This document shows, piece by piece, positions 36,857 through 47,000 of a stretch of 64,000 nucleotides of DNA. The number at the start of each line of letters is the position of its first letter. The first letter of the stretch is position 1. A program made the translations under genes and the position numbers. This DNA comes from CAVWDU01 sp963753815 (lineage in GTDB: Bacteria > Pseudomonadota > Gammaproteobacteria > Pseudomonadales > Halieaceae), in assembly GCA_963753815.1 (NCBI GenBank), contig CAVWDU010000004.1, positions 496,001 through 560,000 of the forward strand, read 5' to 3'. The notes beneath the pieces were generated by a model. The model was not told the DNA's origin. It saw only the letters and a program-made list of their open reading frames with translations, and ran no database searches.

Positions 36857-37497
36857 TGACGGCGACCTCTCCCGCCGGCTCGTCGGCCGGTGATACGGGC
36901 ACGACCCTGCTGGCCGCCGAGGGCCTCGCCCTGGAGCGGGGAGGCAGGCTGCTGTTCGAGGGGCTGTCGTTGCAGGTCAATGCGGGCGAATTGATTCAGG
37001 TCGGTGGTGCCAACGGTGCCGGTAAGACCAGTCTGTTGAGAATTCTCGCCGGCCTGTCCCGCTACGGGTTCTCCGGTCAGATCGAGCGGCGCGCGGCACT
37101 CGTCTACGTGGGGCATCAGCCCGCGGTCAAAGCACTGCTCACGCCCCGTGAAAATCTTGCCTGGCACGCCTCCGGGTCCGGCAGCCACCACCCGGCGGAT
37201 ATCGACCGCGCATTGGCGCGAGTGGGCCTCTACGGGTATGAGGATGTCCCCGCGAACGCTCTGTCGGCCGGGCAGCACCGGCGGGTCAACCTGGCGCGGC
37301 TGTACCTGGTCGACTCGCCACTCTGGCTTTTGGACGAACCGTTCACCGCGATCGACCGCGCGGGGGTGGCAGATCTCGAGCAATTACTGGTGGAACACGC
37401 GGAGAGGGGTGGTGCAGTGGTGCTGACCTCCCACCAGGCGCTGGCGGTGGACTACCCGCTGCAGACGCTCGATCTCGCCACGGGGAAGGTCAGTTGA
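36856..37497 (+). CDS. ccmA: CcmA, heme-exporter ABC ATPase
   Basis: 213 residues from GTG 36856, which overlaps the ttcA stop (TAGTG). Walker A is GGANGAGKTS, the signature is LSAGQHRR, and Walker B is LWLLDEPF. With CcmB, CcmC and CcmD it releases holo-CcmE at the inner membrane in System I cytochrome c maturation. It overlaps ccmB in TTGA. Confidence 0.92.
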   Translation: MTATSPAGSSAGDTGTTLLAAEGLALERGGRLLFEGLSLQVNAGELIQVGGANGAGKTSLLRILAGLSRYGFSGQIERRAALVYVGHQPAVKALLTPRENLAWHASGSGSHHPADIDRALARVGLYGYEDVPANALSAGQHRRVNLARLYLVDSPLWLLDEPFTAIDRAGVADLEQLLVEHAERGGAVVLTSHQALAVDYPLQTLDLATGKVS

Positions 37498-38180
37498 AAC
37501 CGCCCGGCAGCCTGGCTTTCTGTGCGCTGTTGTTGAAACGGCAGCTGGTGCTGGCGGTGCGTCGCCCGCTGGAAATAGGCAATCCACTGTTGTTCTTCGC
37601 CATGGTCGTGGCGCTGTTCCCACTCGGGCTGGGCCCGGCGCCGGAGCAGCTCGCCGGCTTCGCTCCGGGTGTCCTCTGGATTGTGGCCCTGTTGTCCAAC
37701 CTGTTGACCTCTGACGCCGTTTTCCGCAGTGATTTCGATGATGGCAGCCTGGAGCAGCTGCTGCTTTCGCCACAGCCCCTTTACCTGTCCGTCCTGGCGT
37801 ACACTGGGGCGCACTGGCTGGTTACCGGCCTGCTGCTGGCTATCGTTTCGCCGTTGTTCGGGTTGATGCTGAACCTGCCGACGGCGGCGGTGCCGGCGCT
37901 GTTCCTCAGCCTGTTGCTGGGCACCGGCGTCCTCAGCCTGGTGGGCGGGGTGGGGGCGGCGCTGACCGTCGGCCTGAAACGCGGTGGCATGCTGATATCC
38001 CTGCTTATATTGCCCTTTTATATGCCGGTGCTGATTTTCGGCAGCGCGGCGGTGCAGGCCGCTGTGAACGGCGCCGCCAGTGCACCGTACCTGGCTATCC
38101 TCGCCGCCATGCTGTGCCTTGCTATCGCCCTGGCGCCCCTCGCAATAGCGGCTGGCCTGCGAATCAGTGTGGACGCCTGA
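37494..38180 (+). CDS. ccmB: CcmB, heme-exporter membrane subunit
   Basis: 228 residues from TTG 37494, overlapping the ccmA stop. Six hydrophobic helices and the conserved DFDDGSLEQLLLSP block identify CcmB. It is the permease partner of CcmA. After the stop there is a 78-bp gap with a promoter before ccmC, the only real break in the run. Confidence 0.92.
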   Translation: MKPPGSLAFCALLLKRQLVLAVRRPLEIGNPLLFFAMVVALFPLGLGPAPEQLAGFAPGVLWIVALLSNLLTSDAVFRSDFDDGSLEQLLLSPQPLYLSVLAYTGAHWLVTGLLLAIVSPLFGLMLNLPTAAVPALFLSLLLGTGVLSLVGGVGAALTVGLKRGGMLISLLILPFYMPVLIFGSAAVQAAVNGAASAPYLAILAAMLCLAIALAPLAIAAGLRISVDA

Positions 38181-38220
38181 GCCCTGTCCAGGCGGGTGAG
38201 CCGTGAGCCGCCGGTTTAAG

Positions 38221-38248
38221 TTGTTCCTACTAGCCCCGCCTGTATAAT
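38221..38248 (+). promoter_or_regulatory. Strong sigma-70 promoter immediately before ccmC
   Basis: TTGTTC (38221-38226), a 16-base spacer ending in TG, and a perfect TATAAT (38243-38248). The ccmC ATG is at 38259, so the transcript would start within a few bases of it. Confidence 0.6.
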
Positions 38249-38258
38249 TGCGGCCGTC

Positions 38259-39002
38259 ATGTGGACCTACTTTCACAAGCTCGGGTCGCCGCCCTGGTTA
38301 TTTCGAATCGCCGGCAGTGTGCTGCGTTGGCTGTTGCCGCTGACTCTGGTGGCGCTGGCCGTCGGTCTCGTCTGGGGGTTGCTGTTCACGCCGCCCGACT
38401 TCCGCCAGGGCAACAGCTACCGGATCATCTATATCCACGTACCCGCCGCGGTGGTGGCGCTCGCCGGCTATTACGTGATGGCGGTCGCGGGGGCGGTGAG
38501 CCTGATCTGGCGTATGAAAATGGCGGATATCGCAATGAAGTCAGCGGCACCGGTGGGCGCGGCGTTGACGTTTGTCGCCCTGGTGACGGGCGCCATCTGG
38601 GGCAAGCCCACCTGGGGCACCTGGTGGGTCTGGGACGCGCGCATCACCTCCATGCTGATACTCCTGTTCCTCTACCTCGGGGTTGTGGCGCTCTACGAGG
38701 CCTACGACAACAAAGAGGCGGCCGCCAAGGCCTGCGCGGTGCTGACCCTGGTGGGCACGGTAAACATCCCGATCATCTACAAGTCAGTGGACTGGTGGTA
38801 CAGTCTGCACCAGCCCGCGTCGATCAAGTTCACCGGCGAGTCGACTATCGATCCCAGCATGCTGTACCCGTTGCTGTGGATGATCACGGTGTTCTACGCT
38901 CTGTTCACCTGTGTCCTGCTGCTGAACATGCGGGCTGAAATCCTGCAGCGTGAATCGCGCACGCGCTGGGTGCGCGCACTGGCCGGCGGGGACGCGGCCT
39001 AG
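38259..39002 (+). CDS. ccmC: CcmC, heme-handling protein of cytochrome c maturation
   Basis: 247 residues, six membrane helices. The tryptophan-rich periplasmic motif WGTWWVWD is at residues 119-126, and heme-ligand histidines lie in YIHVPAA and SLHQPAS. It delivers heme to CcmE. The start MWTYFHKL aligns with the usual CcmC N-terminus, yet no ribosome binding site precedes it and a promoter sits 10 bases upstream, so initiation may be leaderless. Its stop overlaps the ccmD start. Confidence 0.94.
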   Translation: MWTYFHKLGSPPWLFRIAGSVLRWLLPLTLVALAVGLVWGLLFTPPDFRQGNSYRIIYIHVPAAVVALAGYYVMAVAGAVSLIWRMKMADIAMKSAAPVGAALTFVALVTGAIWGKPTWGTWWVWDARITSMLILLFLYLGVVALYEAYDNKEAAAKACAVLTLVGTVNIPIIYKSVDWWYSLHQPASIKFTGESTIDPSMLYPLLWMITVFYALFTCVLLLNMRAEILQRESRTRWVRALAGGDAA

Positions 39003-39199
39003 TGTACTTTGCGGATCTCAGCGCTGCTCTGCATATGGACGGGCATGGGATCTACGTCTGGTCCGCCTACCTGATCACATTGGTGGTTCTGGGTGTGATG
39101 ACGGTTATGCCTCTGCGACGGCAGCGACGGCTGCTCAGGCAGGTTTCCGGCGAAATCAAGCGGCAGTCCGTCAGCGGCGAATTAATGGAGGGACGTTGA
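39002..39199 (+). CDS. ccmD: CcmD, small membrane subunit of the heme-export complex
   Basis: 65 residues from GTG 39002. One membrane helix (about 19-37, YVWSAYLITLVVLGVMTV) is followed by a basic cytoplasmic tail, with the FxxMDGHGxYVW opening typical of CcmD. It helps release holo-CcmE from CcmABC. It is embedded between ccmC and ccmE with one-base overlaps. Confidence 0.88.
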   Translation: MYFADLSAALHMDGHGIYVWSAYLITLVVLGVMTVMPLRRQRRLLRQVSGEIKRQSVSGELMEGR

Positions 39200-39648
39200 T
39201 GCACCCTGTACGCAGGCAACGGTTGGTCCTGGTGCTTTTCGTGGTTGTGTTTTCCAGTGCCGCAGTGGCCCTTGTGGCTTACGCGCTGCGCGGCAACATC
39301 AACCTGTTTTTCCCACCGGCGCAGGTAGCGGCCGGCGAGGCCCCGGTCGGTCGACCGATCCGTGTCGGTGGCATGGTAGTCGACGGCAGTGTCCGGCGCA
39401 GCCCGGACAGCCTGCGCGTCGAATTCGACGTCACCGATTTCGAGGCTGCCGTTACAGTGCAGTACGAGGGTATCCTTCCCGATCTCTTTGGCGAGGGGCA
39501 GGGCGCGGTTGCCTCGGGCGTGCTCAATGAGTCGGGTGTGCTGGTAGCCTCTGAAGTGCTGGCCAAGCACGACGAAAATTACATGCCACCGGAAGTCGCC
39601 GACGCGCTACAGGCGTCGGGGCACACACCCACGGGAGACCGGCTATGA
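39199..39648 (+). CDS. ccmE: CcmE, periplasmic heme chaperone
   Basis: 149 residues from ATG 39199, overlapping the ccmD stop by one base; GGAGGGACG provides the ribosome site. An N-terminal anchor (about 8-30) is followed by an OB-fold. The heme-binding histidine is His124 in KHDENY, with Tyr128. CcmE takes heme from CcmC and passes it to CcmF/H. The C-terminal tail is short. Confidence 0.94.
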   Translation: MHPVRRQRLVLVLFVVVFSSAAVALVAYALRGNINLFFPPAQVAAGEAPVGRPIRVGGMVVDGSVRRSPDSLRVEFDVTDFEAAVTVQYEGILPDLFGEGQGAVASGVLNESGVLVASEVLAKHDENYMPPEVADALQASGHTPTGDRL

Positions 39649-41624
39649 TCCCTGAGATCGGCCATTTTGCTTTGATCATTGCACTTAGCCTGGCGCTGTT
39701 GCTGGCAGTGGTTCCCTCGCTGGGCGCCTGGCGGGGCAACCTGAAAGCCATGGCCCTGGCCCCCAACCTGGCTCTGGGTCTGCTGGTGTTCGTGGCGATC
39801 AGCTTCGGTTGCCTTGCGCTTGCGTTTCTGCAGGACGACTTCTCGGTCAAGGTCGTCGCCAGTAACAGCAACAGCCTCCTGCCCCCGATCTACAAGTTTT
39901 CGGCCGTATGGGGCAACCACGAGGGCTCCCTGCTGCTCTGGGTGCTGATCCTGAGCCTGTGGGCAGCTGCCGTGGCGATCTTCAGTGAACAGCTGCCGCT
40001 GACCGTCCTCTCGCGGGTGCTGGCGGTGATGGGTGCGATAGCCGTGGGCTTCCTGTCATTCTCGCTGTTCACCTCCAACCCCTTTGAGCGACTCCTGCCG
40101 GGCATTCCCGCTGATGGCGGTGACCTCAATCCGCTCCTGCAGGACTTCGGGTTGATTATTCATCCGCCGCTGCTGTACATGGGCTACGTGGGTTTCTCGG
40201 TGGCTTTTGCTTTTGCAATCGCCGCCTTGCTCGGCGGACGGCTGGACGCGAGTTGGGCGCGCTGGTCCCGACCATGGACGAATGCCGCCTGGGCGTTCCT
40301 CAGCCTGGGAATCATGCTGGGGAGCTGGTGGGCGTACTACGAACTCGGCTGGGGTGGCTGGTGGTTCTGGGACCCGGTCGAGAATGCCTCTTTCATGCCG
40401 TGGCTGGCGGGTACCGCGCTGCTGCACTCCCTGGCGGTGACCGAGAAGCGGGGGCTGTTCAAGAGCTGGACTGTGCTGCTCGCGATCTTCACGTTCTCGC
40501 TGAGCCTGCTGGGGACCTTCCTGGTGCGTTCCGGTGTACTGACATCGGTTCATGCGTTCGCGACGGACCCGGCACGCGGTCTGTTCATTCTCGTGTTTCT
40601 CGCCCTGGTGGTGGGGGGCTCCCTGACCCTGTATGCATTGCGCGCACCTGCCGTGAGCAGCCGCGTCCGCTTTTCGTGGGTAGCCAGGGAGTCCCTGCTG
40701 CTGGTCAACAACGTGGTGTTTCTGGTTGCCACGCTGACGGTACTGTTCGGGACCCTGTTTCCGCTGATCGTTGACGCGCTGGGTGGCGGCAAATACTCGG
40801 TCGGCCCGCCTTATTTCAACGCCGTGTTCGTGCCGTTGATGGCATTGCTGGTGCCTTTCATGGGCGTGGGGCCCCTGTCGCGCTGGAAGAGTGATTCACT
40901 GGCGCGGTGGCGCTCAGAGCTTCTGGTTCCGCTGCTGGCGTCAGTTGTTTGCGCCGTGACACTGCCGCTGCTGCACGGCGACTACAACGTCTGGGTGGCC
41001 GTTGCGATCCTGCTGGCCGGATGGCTGTGCTTCGGACTGTGGCGGGATTTGTGGCACCGTGTGCGGGGCACGAGCGGTGTCGCCCGGGGTCTGAGGCGCC
41101 TGACGCCCAGCTACTGGGGCATGTGGCTCGCGCATCATGGCTTTGCCGCCTGCATCCTCGGCGTCGTGATAACCAGTCAGTTCAGCGTTGAACACGATCT
41201 CAAAATGCGTCCCGGTGAGAGCCGCGAACTGGCGGGCTATGAGTTCCGGTTCGTCGAACTGGCCGCCGTGCGCGGGCCGAATTACGTCGCCGACGAGGCT
41301 CGCTTTGCCGTATCGCGCGCGGATTCTCTCGTCGCAGAGATGGCCGCGCAGAAGCGTCGGTACCTGGCGACCGGCTCGGTCATGACCGAGGCCGCCATCG
41401 ACCCGGGCCTGTTTCGCGATCTTTACGTGGCGATGGGTGAGCCGATCGGCGAGGCCGGTGACTGGGCGATTCGACTCCACTACAAGCCGATGGTGCGCTG
41501 GATGTGGCTCGGGGCGATCCTGATGGCGGTCGGCGGTTTTGTTACCATCGCCGACCGACGCTATCGTCGCCAGCGTTCGCGTGTCACCGCCCCCGCGCAG
41601 GGGGGCGCTCTCCATGGGGCCTAG
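39645..41624 (+). CDS. ccmF: CcmF, heme lyase subunit
   Basis: 659 residues, about 15 membrane helices. The WWD motif reads WGGWWFWDPVEN at about residues 233-244, and conserved periplasmic histidines are present (IHPPLLYMGY, ALLHS). With CcmH/CcmI it attaches heme to apocytochrome c in the periplasm. It overlaps ccmE in ATGA and ccmG by 11 bases. Confidence 0.95.
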   Translation: MIPEIGHFALIIALSLALLLAVVPSLGAWRGNLKAMALAPNLALGLLVFVAISFGCLALAFLQDDFSVKVVASNSNSLLPPIYKFSAVWGNHEGSLLLWVLILSLWAAAVAIFSEQLPLTVLSRVLAVMGAIAVGFLSFSLFTSNPFERLLPGIPADGGDLNPLLQDFGLIIHPPLLYMGYVGFSVAFAFAIAALLGGRLDASWARWSRPWTNAAWAFLSLGIMLGSWWAYYELGWGGWWFWDPVENASFMPWLAGTALLHSLAVTEKRGLFKSWTVLLAIFTFSLSLLGTFLVRSGVLTSVHAFATDPARGLFILVFLALVVGGSLTLYALRAPAVSSRVRFSWVARESLLLVNNVVFLVATLTVLFGTLFPLIVDALGGGKYSVGPPYFNAVFVPLMALLVPFMGVGPLSRWKSDSLARWRSELLVPLLASVVCAVTLPLLHGDYNVWVAVAILLAGWLCFGLWRDLWHRVRGTSGVARGLRRLTPSYWGMWLAHHGFAACILGVVITSQFSVEHDLKMRPGESRELAGYEFRFVELAAVRGPNYVADEARFAVSRADSLVAEMAAQKRRYLATGSVMTEAAIDPGLFRDLYVAMGEPIGEAGDWAIRLHYKPMVRWMWLGAILMAVGGFVTIADRRYRRQRSRVTAPAQGGALHGA

Positions 41625-42156
41625 GGCAAAGCTGTTCCTGCCGCTGGCTCTGTTCGGCGTGCTGGCGCTGTTCCTGTTCCGTGGCCTGTCACTGGACCCG
41701 AAGGAACTGCCGTCGGCGCTGATCGACAGGCCCCTGCCCGCGTTTCAGTTGCCCGAGCTCGCCGGCAGCCGGCAACTCGCCCGGGACGATGTCGTCGGCG
41801 AGGTGTCCCTGTTCAATGTCTGGGCCACGTGGTGTATCTCCTGCCGCGTCGAGCACGCCTACCTGCAGCAACTGGCGGACGCGGGCGTACCTATTTTCGG
41901 TATCAATTACAAGGACGACGATGCCGACGCGCAGCGCTGGCTGGCCGAGCTGGGCAACCCCTACCGGTTGAACATCGCCGACCGGGAGGGCAGCCTGGGT
42001 GTGGACCTCGGCGTCTACGGCGCCCCGGAAACCTATCTGGTGGATGCCGAGGGCGTGATTCGCTACCGCCATGTCGGTGTGGTGGACGAACGCGCCTGGA
42101 CCACCGTGCTGGAACCGCTGTATCGCTCGCTCAGACCGGGTGAGGTATCGCCATGA
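41614..42156 (+). CDS. ccmG: CcmG (DsbE), thiol:disulfide oxidoreductase
   Basis: 180 residues from ATG 41614, inside the end of ccmF. An N-terminal membrane anchor (about 7-23) precedes a thioredoxin fold with active site WCISC (Cys74, Cys77) and the cis-Pro in YGAPETYL. It reduces apocytochrome cysteines in the periplasm before heme attachment. Confidence 0.93.
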   Translation: MGPRAKLFLPLALFGVLALFLFRGLSLDPKELPSALIDRPLPAFQLPELAGSRQLARDDVVGEVSLFNVWATWCISCRVEHAYLQQLADAGVPIFGINYKDDDADAQRWLAELGNPYRLNIADREGSLGVDLGVYGAPETYLVDAEGVIRYRHVGVVDERAWTTVLEPLYRSLRPGEVSP

Positions 42157-42629
42157 GACCGCTTGCCGCCGCGCTGCTTGCCGCCTGGTGCCTGCTGGCA
42201 ACCGCGCTTTCCCAGGCGGTGATCGAAACCTACGAGTTCAGCGACCCCGAGCTGGAGCGGCGTTACCAGGTGCTCAGTGCCGAGCTGCGTTGTCCGAAAT
42301 GCCAGAACCAGAACATTGCAGATTCCAATGCCCCCATCGCGCAGGACCTGCGCAAACTGTTGTACCAGCAGCTCGAGGCGGGCGCCGATGACGAGGACAT
42401 CCTGGCGTTCATGGTTTCACGCTATGGTGAGTTCGTGCGCTACCGGCCAGACTTCGAAGGTCCGACGCTGGTGCTGTGGCTGGCTCCCGTCATACTGCTG
42501 GTGCTGGCCTGTGTGATTGTGGTGACGAGTCTGCGCTCGCGCCGGGCTGATCGGAGTACGCCCGGGATCACCGCCGAGGAACAGGCGGAACTCGATCGCA
42601 TCCTCGCCGATACGGAGTCCGGTTCTTGA
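42153..42629 (+). CDS. ccmH: CcmH, apocytochrome c thiol reductase subunit
   Basis: 158 residues. A signal peptide is followed by LRCPKCQNQNIADSNAP, with redox Cys47 and Cys50, and a C-terminal membrane helix (about 107-125). This is the short CcmH form; the TPR part is a separate gene, ccmI, immediately downstream. It overlaps ccmG in ATGA and ccmI in TTGA. Confidence 0.93.
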   Translation: MRPLAAALLAAWCLLATALSQAVIETYEFSDPELERRYQVLSAELRCPKCQNQNIADSNAPIAQDLRKLLYQQLEAGADDEDILAFMVSRYGEFVRYRPDFEGPTLVLWLAPVILLVLACVIVVTSLRSRRADRSTPGITAEEQAELDRILADTESGS

Positions 42630-43873
42630 CACTGTTTTACATTGCTTGCGGCACATTGCTGTTATTGAGCATGGTTTTTTACCTGCGCCCGCGGCGGGTG
42701 TCCGGGCGGCCGGCCGACGATCCCGAGCGGGCAAATCGTGAATGGTATGAACTGCGCCGCCGTGAGCTGGAGCGGGACGGGGACGAACGGCTGGAGACGG
42801 AGGCGAGGATTCGACTGCTCGAGGATTCACAGCAGCCCGGGCCCGGCGCTGCGGCTGCATCTGCGCGGGCAGCGCAGGCGCAGGCGTTTCCGCTTTGGCC
42901 GCTGCCTGTATTTGTGATCGTTGCCTCCACACTGTTGTACTACCGCCTGGGCGCCGCCCCCGACGTGATGATCAGCCGCCAGCTGCAGACGCTGGAAACG
43001 GCGGCGACGGAAGAGGAGCTCAACGACCTGCTGGCCGGGATAGAATCGCGTGCCGCAGAGCGGCCCGACAACCTCCACTATATCGCGCTGTTGGGCCGCT
43101 TTTATATGAGTCGGGAGGAGTATGCGCGGGCGGCGACGGCCTACCGAGCCCTCGCGCAAGAGGCACCCCAGGATGCGCAGGCGCTTGCCTACGCGGCCCA
43201 GGCGCAGTATCTCGCCAGCGGCCGTACGCTTACTGACGAGGCCAGAATGCTGGGGGAGCAGGCCCTCGCGGTGGATCCACACCAGCGCACGGCACTCGGG
43301 TTGCTGGGTATGGCATCGTTCGAGGAGGGCAGTTACCGCGCTGCCATCGAGTACTGGGAGCGCCTCATCGCGCGGGAACCACCCGGGTCGGAGAGTGCGG
43401 CGATGATCGCCGGCGTGATCGAAACAGCGCGCGCGAGACTTGCAGGGAATACTGCAGACGCACAGGCGGCGGGCGGACCTGTCGCGGCGCCGGTGACGAG
43501 CGGCCCGGTCGTGTCCCCCGGGCCGGCAGAGCAGCCCGGGGTCACGGTACGGGTCGCCTTTCCCGACGGTGCCCGCATCTCCGCCGGGGATACGGTGTTC
43601 GTTCTCGCCCGCAGTGCGGACTCTGACAGCCGCATGCCGGTTGCCGTTCAGCGGCTCCAGGCCGGGCAGCTCCCGGTGACGCTGCGCCTCGACGATCGCA
43701 ACTCAATGGCAGGGCAGAAGCTCTCTGAGCTGACCGCGGTGATGGTGTTCGTGCAGGTATCGCCTGACGGACGCCCGGGCGAGGCCTCGGCGACGTGGTC
43801 GGGCTCGGCGGGACCGCTGGCGCCTTCACTCGCGGGCGAACCCCTGCAGATCACGCTGGAACCGCGCAGCTAG
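42626..43873 (+). CDS. ccmI: CcmI, TPR apocytochrome c chaperone
   Basis: 415 residues from TTG 42626. Two membrane helices (about 2-20 and 88-108) enclose a basic loop. TPR repeats occupy about 130-270, and a C-terminal periplasmic domain (about 300-415) begins VTVRVAFPDG. It binds the C-terminus of apocytochrome c and hands it to the CcmF/H lyase. It is the last gene of the run; no T-rich terminator is obvious before smc. Confidence 0.9.
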   Translation: MTLFYIACGTLLLLSMVFYLRPRRVSGRPADDPERANREWYELRRRELERDGDERLETEARIRLLEDSQQPGPGAAAASARAAQAQAFPLWPLPVFVIVASTLLYYRLGAAPDVMISRQLQTLETAATEEELNDLLAGIESRAAERPDNLHYIALLGRFYMSREEYARAATAYRALAQEAPQDAQALAYAAQAQYLASGRTLTDEARMLGEQALAVDPHQRTALGLLGMASFEEGSYRAAIEYWERLIAREPPGSESAAMIAGVIETARARLAGNTADAQAAGGPVAAPVTSGPVVSPGPAEQPGVTVRVAFPDGARISAGDTVFVLARSADSDSRMPVAVQRLQAGQLPVTLRLDDRNSMAGQKLSELTAVMVFVQVSPDGRPGEASATWSGSAGPLAPSLAGEPLQITLEPRS

Positions 43874-43974
43874 CTGCGCATCCGGGCCCGGGGTGGCCCC
43901 CGGCGAATTTCTCGGCACAGGCATAGTGTTGTCCGGCCAAGTTCTATACACTACATCTTGTGTTTGCCGGCGGG

Positions 43975-43983
43975 TGCTAGAAT
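43975..43983 (+). promoter_or_regulatory. Possible extended -10 promoter for smc
   Basis: TGCTAGAAT resembles an extended -10 (TGnTATAAT). It lies 60 bases before the smc ATG in a notably AT-rich leader (43980-44043). No good -35 hexamer is seen. Confidence 0.35.
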
Positions 43984-44043
43984 CCACTTTAAGTACCATA
44001 AATGCATATAAAACAATCGGTTGTAAACGATAATTAAAGTCTT

Positions 44044-47000
44044 ATGCGATTAAAGTCGATTAAACTTGCCGGGTTCAAGTCATTCGTCGACCCGACAACC
44101 GTCAATTTTCCTGCCAATATGTGTGCCGTGGTGGGCCCCAACGGATGTGGAAAGTCGAATGTTATCGACGCCGTACGCTGGGTGATGGGCGAGAGTTCGG
44201 CCAAGAACCTGCGCGGGGAGTCGATGGCCGACGTGATCTTCAACGGCTCCGTCAACCGGCAGCCGGTTGGCCAGGCGTTCATCGAGCTGGTGTTCGACAA
44301 CAGCGATGGCGGAGTCGGCGGTGAGTACGCCAGTTACGCCGAGATTGCAATCAAGCGGCAGGTCACGCGCGAAGGGCAATCGGAGTACTTCCTCAACGGC
44401 ACCCGTTGCCGTCGCCGGGATATCACGGATATTTTCCTCGGTACGGGGTTGGGCCCGCGCAGTTACGCCATCATCGAACAGGGCATGATCTCCCGACTTA
44501 TCGAGTCCAAGCCCGAAGAGCTGCGTGTCTTTATTGAAGAGGCGGCGGGCATCTCCAAGTATAAGGAAAGGCGCAAGGAGACCGAGAGCCGGATGCGCCG
44601 CACCCTCGAAAATCTCGAGCGCCTGACGGATCTGCGCGATGAGCTGGAACGCCAGTTGCAGCACCTGCAGCGGCAGGCGCAGGCGGCGGAGAAGTACACG
44701 GAGTTGAAGCAGGAAGAAAGGTCACTTAAAGCGCAGCTGCTCGCCCTGCAGTGGCGCAGCCTCGATGCGCAGATCGGTGAATGTGGCCGCCAGATCAGTG
44801 AGCTCGAGGTGAAACTCGAATCGGTGCACGCCGAGCACCAGCAGGTCGATACCACGATCGAGCAGCACCGGGTGGATCACGCCGAGCGCAGTGACGTGTT
44901 CAATACCGTCCAGGCAACTTTCTACAGTCTTGGGTCGGAGGTTGCGCGGCTGGAGCAGACCATCAAGCACCAGAGCGAGCGCAGCCAGCAGCTGAGTGAT
45001 GATCTGGCGCAGACCGATGCCAGTCTCGCCGAGGCCGAGGAGCATGTCGCCAAGGATGCCGCTAATCTCGGCAACTGGCGCGAGGAGCTCGAGGCGTTGG
45101 CGCCGGAGCTGGATGAACTGCAGCAGGCCGAGAGCGGGTCCGCCGAGGCCCAGTCCGCGGCTGAGGAGTCCATGCAAAACTGGCAGCAGCAGTGGGACGT
45201 GTTCAATCAGGAAGCAGCGGAGCCGCGTCAGCAGGCCGAGGTGCAGCAGTCCCGGTTGCGCCACTTCGAATCGGTATTGCAGCGGCTCCAGGCCCGCAGC
45301 CGGGCCCTGGAGGAGGAGCAGGCGGCGCTCGCCGACGATCCGCAGGAAGCCGGCTTTGCCGCGTCGGACGAAGAACTGGCCGCGCTGGCGGCCAGCATGG
45401 AGGCATCCGAGGCGCGCGGCGAAGAACTGGTGGCGGAGATAGCCGGCGCGCGGGCGGCGGCAGAGAGCCATCGCGAAGAGCTCGACGCGGCGCGCTCCAG
45501 TCTGCACCAGTTGCGCGGCCGCCAGGCATCTCTCGAGGCGCTGCAGCAGGCTGCGCTCGATGCCGGGGAAGACGCCGTCTCGGGCTGGCTGGAACAGCGG
45601 CAGCTGCGCGATGCGCCCCGCCTGCTGGAGCGCCTGCAGGTGGAAGATGGCTGGCAGCTTGCCGTGGAAACCGTGCTCGCGGCTGATTTAAAGGCGATCT
45701 GTGTCTCCGACATCGACAGCCTGGCCGGTGGCATCGAAGATCTCGAACGCGGCCAGCTCACCCTGGTCGATGGTGCTGCGACAGCGGATCCTGCTGACCA
45801 GACCCTCGCCTCCAAGGTCGGCAACGCTGGCCCGGCGACAGACCTGCTTGCGGGCATCCGGGTGGCGCCCGACCTGCCCTCCGCGCTGCTGCAGCGCTCA
45901 GGACTGGCCCCGCACGAGTCGGTTATTACGCCGGAGGGCGTCTGGGTGGGGCGACACTGGTTGCGGCTCAACCGGTTGGCTGAGGAGCAGGGGGGCGCGA
46001 TCCGGCGCCAGCAGGAGCTCGATGAGCTGCTGACAGAAATCGACCGCCGCGTCACCGAGCTCTCCCGGCTCGAGTCCGACTACCAGCAGGTCCAGCTGCG
46101 CTCAAACGAGCTCGAGGAGAGGCGCCAGCAAAACCAGCGCGACCTGCAGGCCACGACCCGCACCCACGCCGAACTCGGCGCGCGCATTTCGGCTCACCGG
46201 GCCCGCCAGGAGCAACTTGCCGCCCGGCGCGAACGGACTGCGGCCGAACTCGACGAGACGCGTGAGCAATTCCAGTCCGAGCAGCAGGCAATGGCCGAGG
46301 CTCGCCTGTTGCTGGCGGAGGCCATCGAGCTTATGGAAAGCGACTCGCAGCGGCGTGAGGAACTGCTTGCCGTGCGCGATGAGACCCGCAGCGAGCTGGA
46401 TGCGGCACGCCAGCGCGCCCGCCACGACAAGGACGCAGCGCATCGGCTGGCGATGCGCCTGCAATCGCTAAAAGCGCAGGTGACATCCCTCGATGACGCT
46501 ATCGCGCGCACGCGTTCCCAGGCCGAACAGCTGCGCGTGCGGCGGGAGAAACTGCTGGCAGCGCTGGGCGAGAACGACAATCCTCGCGAAGCCCTTCAGG
46601 CGCAGTTAGACGAGCGCCTGGCGAAGCGCCTCGCAGTTGAGCGCGAGCTGGCCGACGCGAGGCAAGAGGTCGCCGATTGCGAACACCTGCTGCGTGAGGC
46701 CGAAAGCCAGAGAAGCGGTATAGAGCGGCGGGTCGAGTCGGTCAGAGACGAGCTTGAGCAGCGACGGCTCACCAACCAGGGCCTGGGCGTGCAGCGGGAA
46801 CATATCCGGACGCAGCTGGTCGAAAGCGGGGAGGAGATCGAAACGGTTGTGGCAGCTTTACCCGAGGAGGCCGACGAGCAGGAATGGCGGGCTGCACTGG
46901 AACGGGTAGCAGCGCGGATAAACCGGCTGGGGCCGATCAATCTGGCGGCGATCGACGAATACAGTCTGCAGTCGGAGCGCAAGCAGTACCTGGATGCACA

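Noticed and set aside
38261..38938. 225-codon frame overlapping ccmC
   Set aside because: It is a +2 shadow of ccmC; ccmC carries all conserved motifs.
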